Shown: one piece after another, positions 1 to 8,431 of the stretch
How positions within the stretch are numbered: the first letter of the stretch is position 1
How the letters are laid out: every line of letters begins with the position of its first letter
NCBI RefSeq assembly: GCF_900167915.1
Contig: NZ_FUYM01000013.1
Location: forward strand, 1-64,000
DNA: 64,000 nt
DNA from: Rhizorhabdus histidinilytica
GTDB taxonomy: Bacteria; Pseudomonadota; Alphaproteobacteria; Sphingomonadales; Sphingomonadaceae
Reading direction: 5' to 3'
Translations under genes and position numbers: made by a program
Notes under the pieces: generated by a model
The model's database searches: none
What the model saw: only the letters and a program-made list of their open reading frames with translations
What the model was told of the DNA's origin: nothing

Positions 1-120
1 GACGCGGTGCTGTGCGTCGGCGGCAGCTGGATCGTCCCGCCCGGCAAGCCCGACACCGCAGAGATCACACGCCGCGCCAGGGCAGCCGCGAAGCTTACCA
101 GCTATCGAGGGGCACGATGA
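1..120 (+). CDS. eda: KDPG aldolase, C-terminal fragment
   Basis: The frame is already open at base 1 and ends at a TGA, leaving 39 visible residues. The stretch LCVGGSWIVPPG followed by a short helix rich in Arg and Ala matches the C-terminal end of 2-dehydro-3-deoxyphosphogluconate aldolase (the family has VGGSW near its end). The enzyme splits KDPG into pyruvate and glyceraldehyde 3-phosphate in the cytoplasm (Entner-Doudoroff pathway). The catalytic lysine lies outside the window. Its stop codon overlaps the next start as ATGA, so it is probably translationally coupled to the aldo/keto reductase. A KDG kinase and a mannonate dehydratase elsewhere in the window would feed this step. Confidence 0.72.
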   Translation, partial: DAVLCVGGSWIVPPGKPDTAEITRRARAAAKLTSYRGAR

Positions 121-968
121 CATTCCACCCTCTGGCTTCGGACATGGGCTGGGGAAGCTGGCGGCTGTGCGAGGACGGCAGCCATCCGCTCGAACGCATC
201 GATGCCGCGATCGAATCCGGCTTCACCTTGTTCGACACCGCCGACATCTATGGGGCGGATACCAAGGGCTTCGGCGCCGCCGAAGAGCTTCTGGGCCGGA
301 TGCTGCGCGACCGTCCGGGCCTGCGCGATCAGATATGCCTGGCGACCAAGGGCGGCATCCGCCCCGGCTTCCCCTATGACAGTTCGCGAAACTATCTGCT
401 GGATGCCGTGGAAGCTTCGCTGCGGCGCCTGCGCGTCGAACGGATCGACCTGTATCAGATCCATCGCCGGGACTGGCTCACCCCACCCGACGAACTGGCG
501 TCGACGCTGGACATGATGGTGGACAGCGGGAAGGTCGGGGCCGTCGGCGTGTCCAACTATGCGCCGTCGGAGCTCGCAGCCCTACGGAGCTTCGCCAGGA
601 CGCCGATCCTGACGACGCAACCCGAATTCTCCCTGTGGCATCCCCAGCCCCTCCACGACGGCACGCTCGACGATGCGATGACGCACGGGACGACCGTACT
701 CGCCTGGTCCCCTCTCGGGGGCGGACGGCTGACGCGTTGCACCGATCGGCTGGGGGAGACCCTGCATGCACTGGCCGAGCAGCAGAATGTCGACTCGGCC
801 GCGATTGCCCTGTCCTGGGTGATGGCACATTCGGCCGGAGTGATCCCGATCGTGGGTTCGCAGTCGCCGGAGCGGATAAGACGGGCCGCCGATGCCAGGA
901 AGGTCCTATGGACCCGAAACGACTGGTACCGCCTGCTGGAAGCGGCGATCGGCCAGAAGCTTCCCTGA
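117..968 (+). CDS. aldo/keto reductase
   Basis: A 283-residue NAD(P)H-dependent oxidoreductase of the aldo/keto reductase superfamily (TIM barrel). The catalytic tetrad is visible: Asp40 and Tyr45 in FDTADIYG, Lys78 in ATKGG and His116 in LYQIHRRD. The C-terminal half has PIVGSQSPERI, which fits the usual cofactor-binding end. The start at 117 is chosen because the ATG overlaps the stop of the aldolase (ATGA) and the homology begins there; the frame is open further upstream only by chance. The substrate is probably a sugar or small aldehyde/ketone, judging from the aldolase neighbour, but it cannot be read from the sequence. Confidence 0.85.
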   Translation: MTFHPLASDMGWGSWRLCEDGSHPLERIDAAIESGFTLFDTADIYGADTKGFGAAEELLGRMLRDRPGLRDQICLATKGGIRPGFPYDSSRNYLLDAVEASLRRLRVERIDLYQIHRRDWLTPPDELASTLDMMVDSGKVGAVGVSNYAPSELAALRSFARTPILTTQPEFSLWHPQPLHDGTLDDAMTHGTTVLAWSPLGGGRLTRCTDRLGETLHALAEQQNVDSAAIALSWVMAHSAGVIPIVGSQSPERIRRAADARKVLWTRNDWYRLLEAAIGQKLP

Positions 969-991
969 AGCGCCCGGCCGATCCGCCTCGA

Positions 992-1951
992 TCATTTGAA
1001 GCCTTGCTTCAGCAGATAGCTGGCGCTGTTCCTGAGCGCCGTCTCAGGATCGGCGACGGTATCCTGCTCGACAAAATAATGCTCGACCCCGGACTTCTCG
1101 GCCATGGCGAGGACCGCCGGCAGGTCGATCGCGCCATCGCCCAGATAGGTCATATAGGGGAACAGCTTGATCCATTGATCCGGCGTACCGCCGTCACCTT
1201 CGAAATGGTGGATTTCCTTCATGTCCTTCAGGTGGATCATCTTATAGCGGCCGCTGTGGCGCGTCAGCAGATCGATCGGATCCGCGCCGCCGGCAACGGT
1301 CCAGTACAGATCCAGCTCCAGAAAGACCCTGGCCGGATCGGTGGCCTTCAACAGGAGTTCGAGCGGCACCTGGCCGTCGATCGGCTTCAGGCCATAGCCA
1401 TGATTGTGATAGGCGAATTTCACGCCATGCTTGATGGCATTCGCCCCGACCTGGTTGAAGATATCGGCGGTACGCCTGTAATCGTCGAGCGTCTGGCGAT
1501 GATCGGCCGGGATCGACGGGAGGGTGACATAAGTGGCGCCCAGTTGATGGGCGGCCTCCGCCAATGGCCCCATCCGGCCTTGCAGCGTCAGCAGGTCGGT
1601 GTGCATCGACGGGACGGAAATACCGTTGGCCTTCAGGATCGTGCGCGCCTCGGCCAGCGTCTTGCCGAAGAAACCGCTGCCCGAGAAGCCGAGGTCGGGC
1701 GTGATGCGCTTCCAATGCGCGATCTGCGTGGGATCGCTGAACGTATAGGGGCCGTAGGTCTCGACCTCCCGATAGCCGAGCTTGGCGAGGAAACCGATGG
1801 CCTTGGCAAAGTCCTGCTCCAGCATCTTGGGAATCGAGAAGAGCTGGACGCCGAAATGCCTTGCCCGATCGCGGGCGAGCGATGGCGCAGTACCAAGCAG
1901 CAGGGCTGCCGCGCCGGCGTTGGAGAGGAAGTGCCTTCTGTCCATCATCAT
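992..1951 (-). CDS. exported sugar phosphate isomerase/epimerase-like TIM-barrel protein
   Basis: A 319-residue protein of the xylose isomerase-like TIM-barrel family (AP endonuclease family 2). Metal-site type motifs are visible: YHNHG, a Glu and Asp in LELDLYW, His in KMIHLKDM, and a terminal VEQD. The N-terminus MMMDRRHFLSNAGAAALLLG is a twin-arginine signal, so the protein is probably folded in the cytoplasm and exported to the periplasm. The start at 1951 is the first of three consecutive ATGs and has AGGGAG seven bases upstream. A LacI-type operator lies about 90 bp upstream (2044-2057). Periplasmic members of this family often sit with DUF1080 and Gfo/Idh/MocA genes in keto-sugar loci, as here. 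The exact reaction is unknown. Confidence 0.82.
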   Translation of the reverse strand: MMMDRRHFLSNAGAAALLLGTAPSLARDRARHFGVQLFSIPKMLEQDFAKAIGFLAKLGYREVETYGPYTFSDPTQIAHWKRITPDLGFSGSGFFGKTLAEARTILKANGISVPSMHTDLLTLQGRMGPLAEAAHQLGATYVTLPSIPADHRQTLDDYRRTADIFNQVGANAIKHGVKFAYHNHGYGLKPIDGQVPLELLLKATDPARVFLELDLYWTVAGGADPIDLLTRHSGRYKMIHLKDMKEIHHFEGDGGTPDQWIKLFPYMTYLGDGAIDLPAVLAMAEKSGVEHYFVEQDTVADPETALRNSASYLLKQGFK

Positions 1952-2043
1952 CGTTCGGCTCCCTAAAACCCGTCCGACCATCAGGCGCCGCTGTTCTGCC
2001 GCACGCCCGATGCGTCTGTCCATGCCATATTCCCATTGGCATA

Positions 2044-2057
2044 TGTAATCGTTATCA
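2044..2057. promoter_or_regulatory. LacI-type operator, copy 1
   Basis: TGTAATCGTTATCA, an imperfect palindrome about 90 bp upstream of the exported TIM-barrel gene at 1951. It matches six other copies in the first 12.3 kb (general form TGKWAWCGNTTACA). The regulator is inferred to be the LacI-family protein at 12305. Confidence 0.6.
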
Positions 2058-2154
2058 ACGTCTATTGGCTTGGCGAGAATGTCAATATCTCTCGATATTT
2101 TAAAGTCATCACAATTCTCGGCTCATTGACATTCGCGATCTGCAAGCCAACGAT

Positions 2155-2168
2155 AGTAATCGGTTACA
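2155..2168. promoter_or_regulatory. LacI-type operator, copy 2
   Basis: AGTAATCGGTTACA lies 16 bases before the GTG start of the Dabb gene, so a bound repressor would cover the leader or ribosome-binding region. It differs from TGTAATCGATTACA at two positions. Confidence 0.55.
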
Positions 2169-2184
2169 TCATGGAGATAGGCCG

Positions 2185-2592
2185 GTGAAGGAAAGAGCCC
2201 ATGGAAGGATCATCGGCGCGATCGTCGTCGGCCTGGCCGCTGCCAGCCTGATGGCCACGCCCGCCCGTTCGGCCGAGCTTCCCCAGAAATTCGTCCATCA
2301 TGTCTATTTCTGGCTCAAGCAACCGGACGACGCCAGCGACAGGGCACGCCTGATCGACGGCCTCAGGAAGCTGGCGGCGGTCAAGACGATCCGATCCCAC
2401 CATATCGGCATCCCAGCGGCGACCGACCGCGAGGTGATCGACCGTTCCTATGCGGTGTCGTGGATGCTGACGTTCGACAGCAAGGCCGATCAGGATGCCT
2501 ATCAGGTCGATCCGATCCACCTGCGCTTCGTCGACCAATGCTCGCCGCTCTGGGCGCGTGTCGTCGTCTATGATTCCGAAGCGATCGAATGA
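2185..2592 (+). CDS. secreted Dabb (stress-responsive alpha/beta-barrel) domain protein
   Basis: A 135-residue protein. Residues 1 to about 30 form a Sec signal peptide (GAIVVGLAAASLMATPARSA), followed by one Dabb domain with FVHHVYFWLK near its start, HHIGIPA in the middle, SWMLTFDSKADQDAYQ and a conserved HLRFVD. The GTG start at 2185 has a purine-rich GGAGATAGG upstream; an ATG at 2171 runs into a stop after five codons. Dabb domains are small ferredoxin-like folds, sometimes enzymes such as olivetolic acid cyclase, but most bacterial members have no known reaction. Its LacI-type operator and position put it in the glycoside module, so a role with a periplasmic keto-sugar is possible. Confidence 0.78.
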   Translation: MKERAHGRIIGAIVVGLAAASLMATPARSAELPQKFVHHVYFWLKQPDDASDRARLIDGLRKLAAVKTIRSHHIGIPAATDREVIDRSYAVSWMLTFDSKADQDAYQVDPIHLRFVDQCSPLWARVVVYDSEAIE

Positions 2593-2608
2593 ACGGGATC
2601 TCCACCCG

Positions 2609-3439
2609 TCAGGGCGCGTCGCCAGCCAGTTCCAATATCTCGATACGACGGAAATCGATCGGATGCCCCTCGCCCTGGAGCGAGATATAGCCTGAGGTCA
2701 ACCCGACCGAGCGGGCGCCGCCCGCGAGATAGAGCGGCATGGCGGTGAGGTCCGTGGGATCCAGCTCCGGCTTGTCGAAACGGATCACCTCGACACCGTC
2801 GACCTCGACGATCGTAGGGCCGCCGGATCGCACCTCGATCTCGACATGGACCCAGCCCTCGCCCGCATAGGGACGCGAGACGGAGAGGACACAATGGCTG
2901 GTCACGCGCTGGCCGCCCACCGCCACATTGGTGCCCGGCGTGCAGATATTGCCCGTCGTGCGCTGGTCGGCTCCCTCGCCGTTGAGCAACTGGATCTCGA
3001 TCGAAATGGGAAAGGGCTGGTCGCGGCCGATCGTCTCCGGCGCCTGACCATAGATCATCACGCCGCTGTTGCGCTTGCTCCATGGCGGACCGCCCGGCGT
3101 ATCGACGCCGACGAAGCGATAGTCGAAGCGCAGCCGATAGCTCGAGAAAGGCTGCCGATAGATGAGATGCGCGAACTCGTCGAAGAAGCTGCGGTAGCCG
3201 TCATAGCGGACGTGGAGGACTCCGTTGCTCGCCACGAAAGTGCCATGGGCGTTATCGCCCAATGGATGATGGTTGATCTTGGCGACCCAGCCGTCGAGAT
3301 CGTGGCCGTTGAACAGCGGCCGCCATCCGGAAGCCTCCGGCGCGGCATTCCCCAGCGCGGCCAGGGCGGCCAGGGCACATGATGCCCTGGCCGCCCGGCT
3401 ACCTCGCCGCCACTTTCGCGAAAGCGACAGGAGACCCAT
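2609..3439 (-). CDS. DUF1080 / 3-keto-disaccharide hydrolase family protein
   Basis: A 276-residue protein with an N-terminal signal-like segment (Arg-rich start, then CALAALAALGNAAPEASG) and a concanavalin-like DUF1080 domain. Diagnostic features are GWRPLFNGHDLDGW at the domain start, GVLHVRYDGYRSFFDEF, RFDYRFVG, KRNSGVMIYG, ISIEIQLLNG and GYISLQGEGHPIDFRRIEI at the end. Characterised members act on 3-keto-glycosides, cleaving the glycosidic bond after C3 oxidation. It starts in the stop codon of the upstream TBDR (TGATG), so the two are coupled. The pair would import and then cleave an oxidised glycoside in the periplasm. The exact substrate is not visible. Confidence 0.85.
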   Translation of the reverse strand: MGLLSLSRKWRRGSRAARASCALAALAALGNAAPEASGWRPLFNGHDLDGWVAKINHHPLGDNAHGTFVASNGVLHVRYDGYRSFFDEFAHLIYRQPFSSYRLRFDYRFVGVDTPGGPPWSKRNSGVMIYGQAPETIGRDQPFPISIEIQLLNGEGADQRTTGNICTPGTNVAVGGQRVTSHCVLSVSRPYAGEGWVHVEIEVRSGGPTIVEVDGVEVIRFDKPELDPTDLTAMPLYLAGGARSVGLTSGYISLQGEGHPIDFRRIEILELAGDAP

Positions 3440-5595
3440 CAGAAGTTGTAGGTGAGCCGTGCGCCGTAGGTCCGCGGCGGAGCCAATTGATAGGTATAGG
3501 CTCCGAACAGGCCGCTCGCCGACGCCGCGGTGATCACGATCTTGTTCTCGAGGTTGCGGACATAGCCTTGCAGGCTCCAGCGATTGTCCGAGGCATTGTA
3601 GGTCAGCATCAGGTCGGTGCGCGAGAATTTGCGGTTCCGCTCGCGCTCGAAATTGGTGAAGGCAAGATAGGACTCGCTCTCATAGTGGGTCTGGATGCGC
3701 GGCGTCAGCGTGCCCTCGCCCAGAGCGAGCTCATATTGGAAGCCGGCGCCGAGCTGCCATTTGGGCGAGCTTGGCGGCTTGTTGCCGGCATATTGGACGT
3801 TGCCGACCCGGAAATCGATGAACTTCGCGTCCAGATAGGCGATCGATCCGTCGAATCGCAGCGCCGGCACCGGTTGCGCCACCGCCTCGACCTCGACACC
3901 CTTGATCCGCGACTTGCCGGCGTTGAAAATGGCGGTGAAGCCATTGTTGAACTGGCTGATCTGCTGATCCTTGTAGTTGTAGCGATAGGCCGAGACGTTG
4001 AGCTGCAACCGGTTGTCGAGGAAACGGTTCTTCGAACCGATCTCGTAGGAGGTGATGTTCTCCGGGCCGTAGGGCACGTTGCCGATATTCTGGACGTCGC
4101 TGAAGCCGCCCGCCTTGTAGCCGGTATCGCGCTTCACATAGAGCAGGTTGCGCGGGGTGAACTGCCAGTTCACCGCGAAATGGGTCGTGGTCTTGCTGCT
4201 GCTCGCGTTCACGTCGGTCGGCACGTTGCCGACGCCGGTATAGGAAGTGCCGGTGGTGTTGGAATAGCCGCGACGCGCCTTGTAGTCCTTCGAGTAGCGG
4301 ATGCCCGCCTCCAGCGACAGGCCGGGGACGACCTCATAGGAGGCCTGCCCGAAGACCGCCTTCGACCGCGCGATCACGCTCGGATAGCGGAAGGAGAAAC
4401 GCGCCACCGGCTGGCCCGGAGCGATGGGGTTGGTGAAGCTGGAGAAGTCGGTGTTGGTGTTGTTCTTCTCGTGGAAATAGAAGACGCCGGCCTGCCACTT
4501 GAACGGGCCGTCGCCGTTCGAGGTCAGCCGCGCCTCATGCTGCCAGTCGCGGGCATCCTCGCTCGGCAGGAAATAGGCATCCGACTTCACGACACCGTCG
4601 AGATCGCGGACCTGGCGATATTTCTGGTTCCGGAAACCGCCGAGATAGGTGAGCGTGGCGATCCCGAAATCATAGGTCGCGGTGAGCTGGATCGACTTGT
4701 TGGTGCCGTTGATGCTTTGCCGCGGCGAGCCGAGAACCGATCCGTCGCGGTCGATGGCGGGGCGGACATTGTTGTTGACCGGGCCGTTGAACAGCACGCC
4801 GTAGAAGGTCGGGCCGACGCCGTCGATGCTGGTGGTCTGCGCGGAAAGCAGGAAGGACAGACGCTCGGTGGGGTCGAATTTGACCTGGAAGCGCGCGGAC
4901 ACGGCGTCGGCGTCGTCGCCGTCCTTGCCCGCATAGTTGTTCTTCCGATAGCCGTCGCGCTTCTGCATATAGACCGACGTGCGGGTCTGGAGGTTGTCGG
5001 CCAGCGGGATGTTGACCGCAGCCTCGGCGGTGATCAGGTTGTAATCGCCGACGCCGACCGTGGCGAACCCGCCGAATTCCTTGCCCGGCTTCGCCGTGAT
5101 GAAGTTGATCGCGCCGCCCGTCGCATTGCGGCCGTACAAGGTGCCCTGCGGACCGCGCAGTACCTCCACGCGCTCGAGGTCGTAGAGCGTGTCGTTGAAA
5201 CCGAATGGACGCTGATAATAGAAACCGTCCGTGGCGATCGAAACCGCGGGGTCGCCAATCTCGGTGGTGTCGCGGCTCGAAACGCCGCGGATCGTGATGA
5301 TCGTGTTGACCGAATTCTGCGCGAAGTTGAGGCTCGGCGTCAGCGACGACAGATCGACCAGGCTGTTGACCCCGTTCCGCCGGATCGCGTCCGCATCCAG
5401 GACGGATACGGCGATCGGCGTCTTCTGGACGGTCGTCTCGCGCTTTTCGGCGGTCACGACGATCTCGCCGATGCCGCCCTCGTCGACGGCGGCAGCCTCC
5501 TGGGCCATGGCAGCCCCCGGCATCACCACAGCCATCACCATCGCGGCGCCGGCGAGCAGCCCGCGCTTGCCGTCGAACGACTTGAAGCTCTTCAT
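3439..5595 (-). CDS. TonB-dependent receptor
   Basis: A 718-residue outer-membrane receptor. It has a signal peptide (GLLAGAAMVMAVVMPGAAMAQ), a TonB box region (GEIVVTAEKRE), a plug domain with VEVLRGPQGTLYGRNATGG, and a C-terminal barrel ending in YGARLTYNF with the terminal Phe typical of outer-membrane proteins. The start at 5595 is chosen from the signal peptide and GGGGAA upstream; the longer open frame lacks signal features. It is first in a coupled pair with the DUF1080 gene. Two LacI-type operators (5763 and 5843) lie upstream. Its ligand is inferred to be a glycoside or oligosaccharide from the neighbours, not from the receptor sequence. Confidence 0.93.
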   Translation of the reverse strand: MKSFKSFDGKRGLLAGAAMVMAVVMPGAAMAQEAAAVDEGGIGEIVVTAEKRETTVQKTPIAVSVLDADAIRRNGVNSLVDLSSLTPSLNFAQNSVNTIITIRGVSSRDTTEIGDPAVSIATDGFYYQRPFGFNDTLYDLERVEVLRGPQGTLYGRNATGGAINFITAKPGKEFGGFATVGVGDYNLITAEAAVNIPLADNLQTRTSVYMQKRDGYRKNNYAGKDGDDADAVSARFQVKFDPTERLSFLLSAQTTSIDGVGPTFYGVLFNGPVNNNVRPAIDRDGSVLGSPRQSINGTNKSIQLTATYDFGIATLTYLGGFRNQKYRQVRDLDGVVKSDAYFLPSEDARDWQHEARLTSNGDGPFKWQAGVFYFHEKNNTNTDFSSFTNPIAPGQPVARFSFRYPSVIARSKAVFGQASYEVVPGLSLEAGIRYSKDYKARRGYSNTTGTSYTGVGNVPTDVNASSSKTTTHFAVNWQFTPRNLLYVKRDTGYKAGGFSDVQNIGNVPYGPENITSYEIGSKNRFLDNRLQLNVSAYRYNYKDQQISQFNNGFTAIFNAGKSRIKGVEVEAVAQPVPALRFDGSIAYLDAKFIDFRVGNVQYAGNKPPSSPKWQLGAGFQYELALGEGTLTPRIQTHYESESYLAFTNFERERNRKFSRTDLMLTYNASDNRWSLQGYVRNLENKIVITAASASGLFGAYTYQLAPPRTYGARLTYNF

Positions 5596-5762
5596 AAGGT
5601 TCCCCTTTCCAACCCTGATAAAATCAAATCGATGGGAAGCGCCATGGCGGGCCGATCGAAATCCGTCCGATACCGGCAGGCCCCGTCCGCGACGGGCTCT
5701 CCGACTCATCCGTTCGACTGAGATTCGCGTCCCGTTCATGCCCCGCGCCTCCTCCCTACACA

Positions 5763-5776
5763 TGGTATCGATTACA
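5763..5776. promoter_or_regulatory. LacI-type operator, copy 3
   Basis: TGGTATCGATTACA lies about 170 bp before the TBDR start. The 307-bp gap 5596-5902 between the TBDR and the end of the GMC gene holds this site and copy 4; I see no gene in it. Confidence 0.6.
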
Positions 5777-5842
5777 TTTTTAGCCCGGAACCGAGCGATA
5801 TTTTCTCGTCCATCTGCCAATGTCAGCTAATCAACGCGGCAA

Positions 5843-5856
5843 TGGTAACGATTACA
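5843..5856. promoter_or_regulatory. LacI-type operator, copy 4
   Basis: TGGTAACGATTACA lies 80 bp from copy 3 (start to start) in the same TBDR upstream region. Paired sites like this would allow looping by a tetrameric LacI-family protein. Assignment to the regulator at 12305 is inferred. Confidence 0.6.
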
Positions 5857-5902
5857 TCTCCCATTTTACCGCAGAATGGAAGCCCCATTTTCCATGAAGC
5901 GC

Positions 5903-6676
5903 CTATATTGTGTTTTGCCGGACCCGCTCGGCGGCATGAGCCGCCGCGCGTGCCGTCAACGCCATGTAGGTGAGCGACGGATTCTGGCAGGCCGACGACG
6001 CCATGGCGGCACCGTCGGTAACGAATAGATTGGCGACGTCGTGCGCCTGATTATGCGCATTGAGCACCGACGATGCCGGATCCTTCCCCATACGGGCGCC
6101 GCCCATTTCATGCACGGCGGTGCCGCCAGGCCCCGGGTCCTCCGAATAGCTGACCAGCTTCGCGCCGAGCAGCGCCACCATCTCCTTGGCCTCCTGCCCC
6201 GCCTTCGCCAGCAGCCGCCGCTCATTGTCGCCATAGGCGAAGTCGATGCGCGTCTGACGGATGCCGAACGGATCGGTCATCGTCGGATCCAGCGAGATAC
6301 GATTGTCCGCGCGGGGAAGGCATTCGGCAAAGGCGCCGAGCAGGAAATTCCATTCGCCCGGCGCGTGCAGCTCCTGCTTGAACGCCCTGCCCACCCCGGC
6401 CCGATTGGCCCCCCGCGCCCAGCCACGACGGTAGGCGCCGCCCTGATAGGAATAACCACGCGCCGGATCACGCTGCCGATTGTCGAGGTTGTAGTAGCGC
6501 GGAACGATGATGCCGTTCGGCCGATTGCCGAAATAGCCATGGTCGAGAAAGCCGGGCACTTCGGCGACGACCGACATCGCCAGGGCGTGATCCATGAAAT
6601 AGCGTCCCAGAGCTCCGCTACCGTTGGCGAGCCCGTTGGGCTGATCGGCGCTCGCCGAGCGCAGCAGCACGCTCAC
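5903..6676 (-). pseudogene. GMC oxidoreductase, C-terminal part (separated by frameshift)
   Basis: 257 codons carrying the C-terminal half of a GMC-family FAD oxidoreductase. GRYFMDHALAM follows the junction. Near the end are VHEMGGARMG, holding the catalytic His, and ACQNPSLTYMAL, holding the second catalytic residue Asn. The reading frame begins directly where the N-terminal part stops, with a GTGA overlap and no convincing ribosome-binding site of its own. It is best read as the tail of one gene interrupted by a one-base loss at the G run near 6689-6691. Restoring one G gives CAGTINSVSVLLRS across the break, a normal GMC sequence. A sequencing error would explain the break equally well. 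Confidence 0.85.
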
Positions 6677-7584
6677 GCTGTTGATCGTCCCGCGCAGAGG
6701 AACACGACCTTCGCGGTATAGGTCTTCCGCTCCCGCGACGCGGTGTTGAGCACCCTCACGCCGGAGACGCGCCGGGTCTTCGGATCATAGTCGAGCGAAT
6801 CGACGAGGCTGTCCGTGATCAGGGTGAGCCGGCCGGTCGCCCGCGCCGCCGGCAAGGTCGAGCTCTGCGTGCTGAAATAGGCGCCGAACGAACAGCCTCG
6901 CGCGCATATGTTGCGATACTGGCAGGACGACCGCCCTTCCTTCTCCTCGGTCATGTTGGCGCTGCGGCCGATCACCAGCTTGCGGTCCGGATAGGCCGTC
7001 TGGAGCCTGGCCTTCAATGCCAGCTCGACCGCATTCATCGCCATCGGCCTTTGGAACTGCCCGTCGGGAAGCTGCGGCAGCCCCTCCCTCGACCCCGAAA
7101 CGCCGATGAACTGTTCGACATGGTCGTACCAGGGACTCACATCCGCATAGCGGATCGGCCAGTCGCAGCCGTGGCCATCCGCCGCGTTGGCGCCGAAATC
7201 GAGATCACTCCACCGATAGCATTGCCGCCCCCACAGCAGCGACTTGCCGCCGAGCTGGTAGCCTCGCCGCCATTGGAACGGATTCTCCGCCGTCGTCTGA
7301 TAGGGATTTTCCCGGTCATTGACGAAATGGTGATAGGTCCATTCATTGAAGGACATGCCCTTGCTCTGGATCGCATAGTCGCGCGCGAACAACTGGGCAT
7401 CGCCCTGGCCGCGATATTGCAGCTCCCACGGCGCCAGCATCTCCGTCTTATAGTCGACCTGATGCTCCACCATCGGGCCCCGCTCGATCAGCAGGACGGT
7501 CAGGCCACGCTCCGTGAGCTCCTTCGCGGCCCATCCCCCGCTGATCCCGGAACCGACGACGATCGCGTCGAACTGCGTGCTCAT
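6673..7584 (-). pseudogene. GMC oxidoreductase, N-terminal part (frameshifted)
   Basis: 303 codons with the FAD-binding Rossmann motif VVGSGISGGWAAKEL at the N-terminus, GGKSLLWGRQCYRWS (substrate/FAD region) and three Cys in CQYRNICARGC. The frame stops prematurely after VVFLCAGRSTA, where the family normally continues with AGT and an Asn/Ser stretch. Together with 5903-6676 it would make a protein of about 560 residues, the normal size for the membrane-associated glucoside-3-dehydrogenase or gluconate-dehydrogenase large subunit. Its ATG overlaps the stop of the subunit-3 gene (ATGA). If the frameshift is real, the FAD domain is made without the catalytic His/Asn domain and the oxidase is inactive. 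Confidence 0.87.
6689..6691 (-). other. probable one-base deletion in a G run inside the GMC gene
   Basis: On the coding strand the sequence reads TGC GCG GGA CGA TCA ACA GCG TGA. Adding one G in the GGG run gives C-A-G-T-I-N-S-V-S, joining the two halves in frame. A homopolymer contraction is the simplest cause. Confidence 0.8.
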
Positions 7585-8183
7585 GACGGAACCACTTCCT
7601 TCCTGATCGACAGGCCGGTCCAGTCATTGGAAAGCGCCCGATACTGTTTGCCGGTCGGGATATTGGCGTCGTAGCGGCCGGGTACGAGCTGATAGTCCAG
7701 CTCCTCCGATCCGCCGGCCTCGCCGGTATAATAGCCCACGAGAAGCAACGTCTTGGTCATGCACCACGGGCTTTCCCCCGCGGTGCCCGGCCGATAGCTT
7801 TCGGCATCGAGCGCGGCGACCAACGCCTCCTGCCGAGCCGCCGGAAGACGCAGGAAATCGCCGCCCGCGCGCGCATCCAACTCGGCTTGCAGACGCGCGA
7901 ACAGATCGGCCGGCACGTCGAACAAGCCCTTCTCCACGGCGCGCGACACGAAGGCGAAAACCTCCGCGGTCCCTGCCCCGGGGGTTTCGGTGGCGGGGAT
8001 CACGATCTCGCCCAGCCGCCGAACCAGCGGCGACGCCCCCGCATCGGCAGCGACCGGGCCGGCAAGCAGCCCGGACGTCCAGACGGCACCCAGCAGTACA
8101 CCGGCGGCGCCCATGAAACCGCGGCGGCCCAGCGGCACGCACATCAGGCTCTCGAACGAAGGGAAAAAGGGATCCTCTGCCAT
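7581..8183 (-). CDS. gluconate 2-dehydrogenase subunit 3 family protein
   Basis: A 200-residue protein with an internal twin-arginine signal (RRGFMGAAGVLLGAVW after about 18 residues), then the subunit-3 fold with VRRLGEIVIPATETPGAG, followed by a helical body and SPWCMTKTLLLVGYYTGEAG, a usual family motif. In characterised GMC dehydrogenases this small subunit escorts the FAD subunit through the Tat system and helps hold it at the membrane. It lies directly upstream of, and overlaps (ATGA), the GMC gene, as expected for partners. Its promoter faces the LacI-type operator at 8381. The gene itself is intact even though its partner is frameshifted. Confidence 0.87.
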   Translation of the reverse strand: MAEDPFFPSFESLMCVPLGRRGFMGAAGVLLGAVWTSGLLAGPVAADAGASPLVRRLGEIVIPATETPGAGTAEVFAFVSRAVEKGLFDVPADLFARLQAELDARAGGDFLRLPAARQEALVAALDAESYRPGTAGESPWCMTKTLLLVGYYTGEAGGSEELDYQLVPGRYDANIPTGKQYRALSNDWTGLSIRKEVVPS

Positions 8184-8380
8184 CCGCGTTCCTGTTTATC
8201 CGACATGGGCGGCAAGCATGCGGGCCGAAGCGGCCGGATCGCACCCCTGACGATCTTTATGAAACCGATTTCATGATGCGTCCACGTAAGCTTTCTGTCA
8301 AGCATCCCCTATTTATCGCGATTTTCTGACAATATCCGCCAGCTAATTCGACGACACAAAGCCTTTCCTATCGCAACTAT

Positions 8381-8394
8381 TGTAATTGTTTACA
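8381..8394. promoter_or_regulatory. LacI-type operator, copy 5
   Basis: TGTAATTGTTTACA is an almost perfect palindrome in the divergent region between the subunit-3 gene (starts 8183) and the Gfo/Idh/MocA gene (starts 8432). It could serve both directions. Confidence 0.65.
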
Positions 8395-8431
8395 TAGCCT
8401 CGTAGAGGGAAGCTCAGGAAAGGGGTTAGCC

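Noticed and set aside
635-1966. Long open frame antisense to the exported TIM-barrel gene
   Set aside because: It is explained by high GC and the opposite-strand codon pattern. It shows no domain and the real gene there has a Tat signal and family motifs.
3379-5721. 780-codon open frame antisense to the TBDR
   Set aside because: Rich in Arg, Ala and Gly without domains; the complementary strand encodes a clear TonB receptor.
6673-6676. Programmed frameshifting or two separate polypeptides for the GMC gene
   Set aside because: There is no slippery heptamer or downstream structure that I can see, and the family is always one chain. A lesion or sequencing error is simpler.
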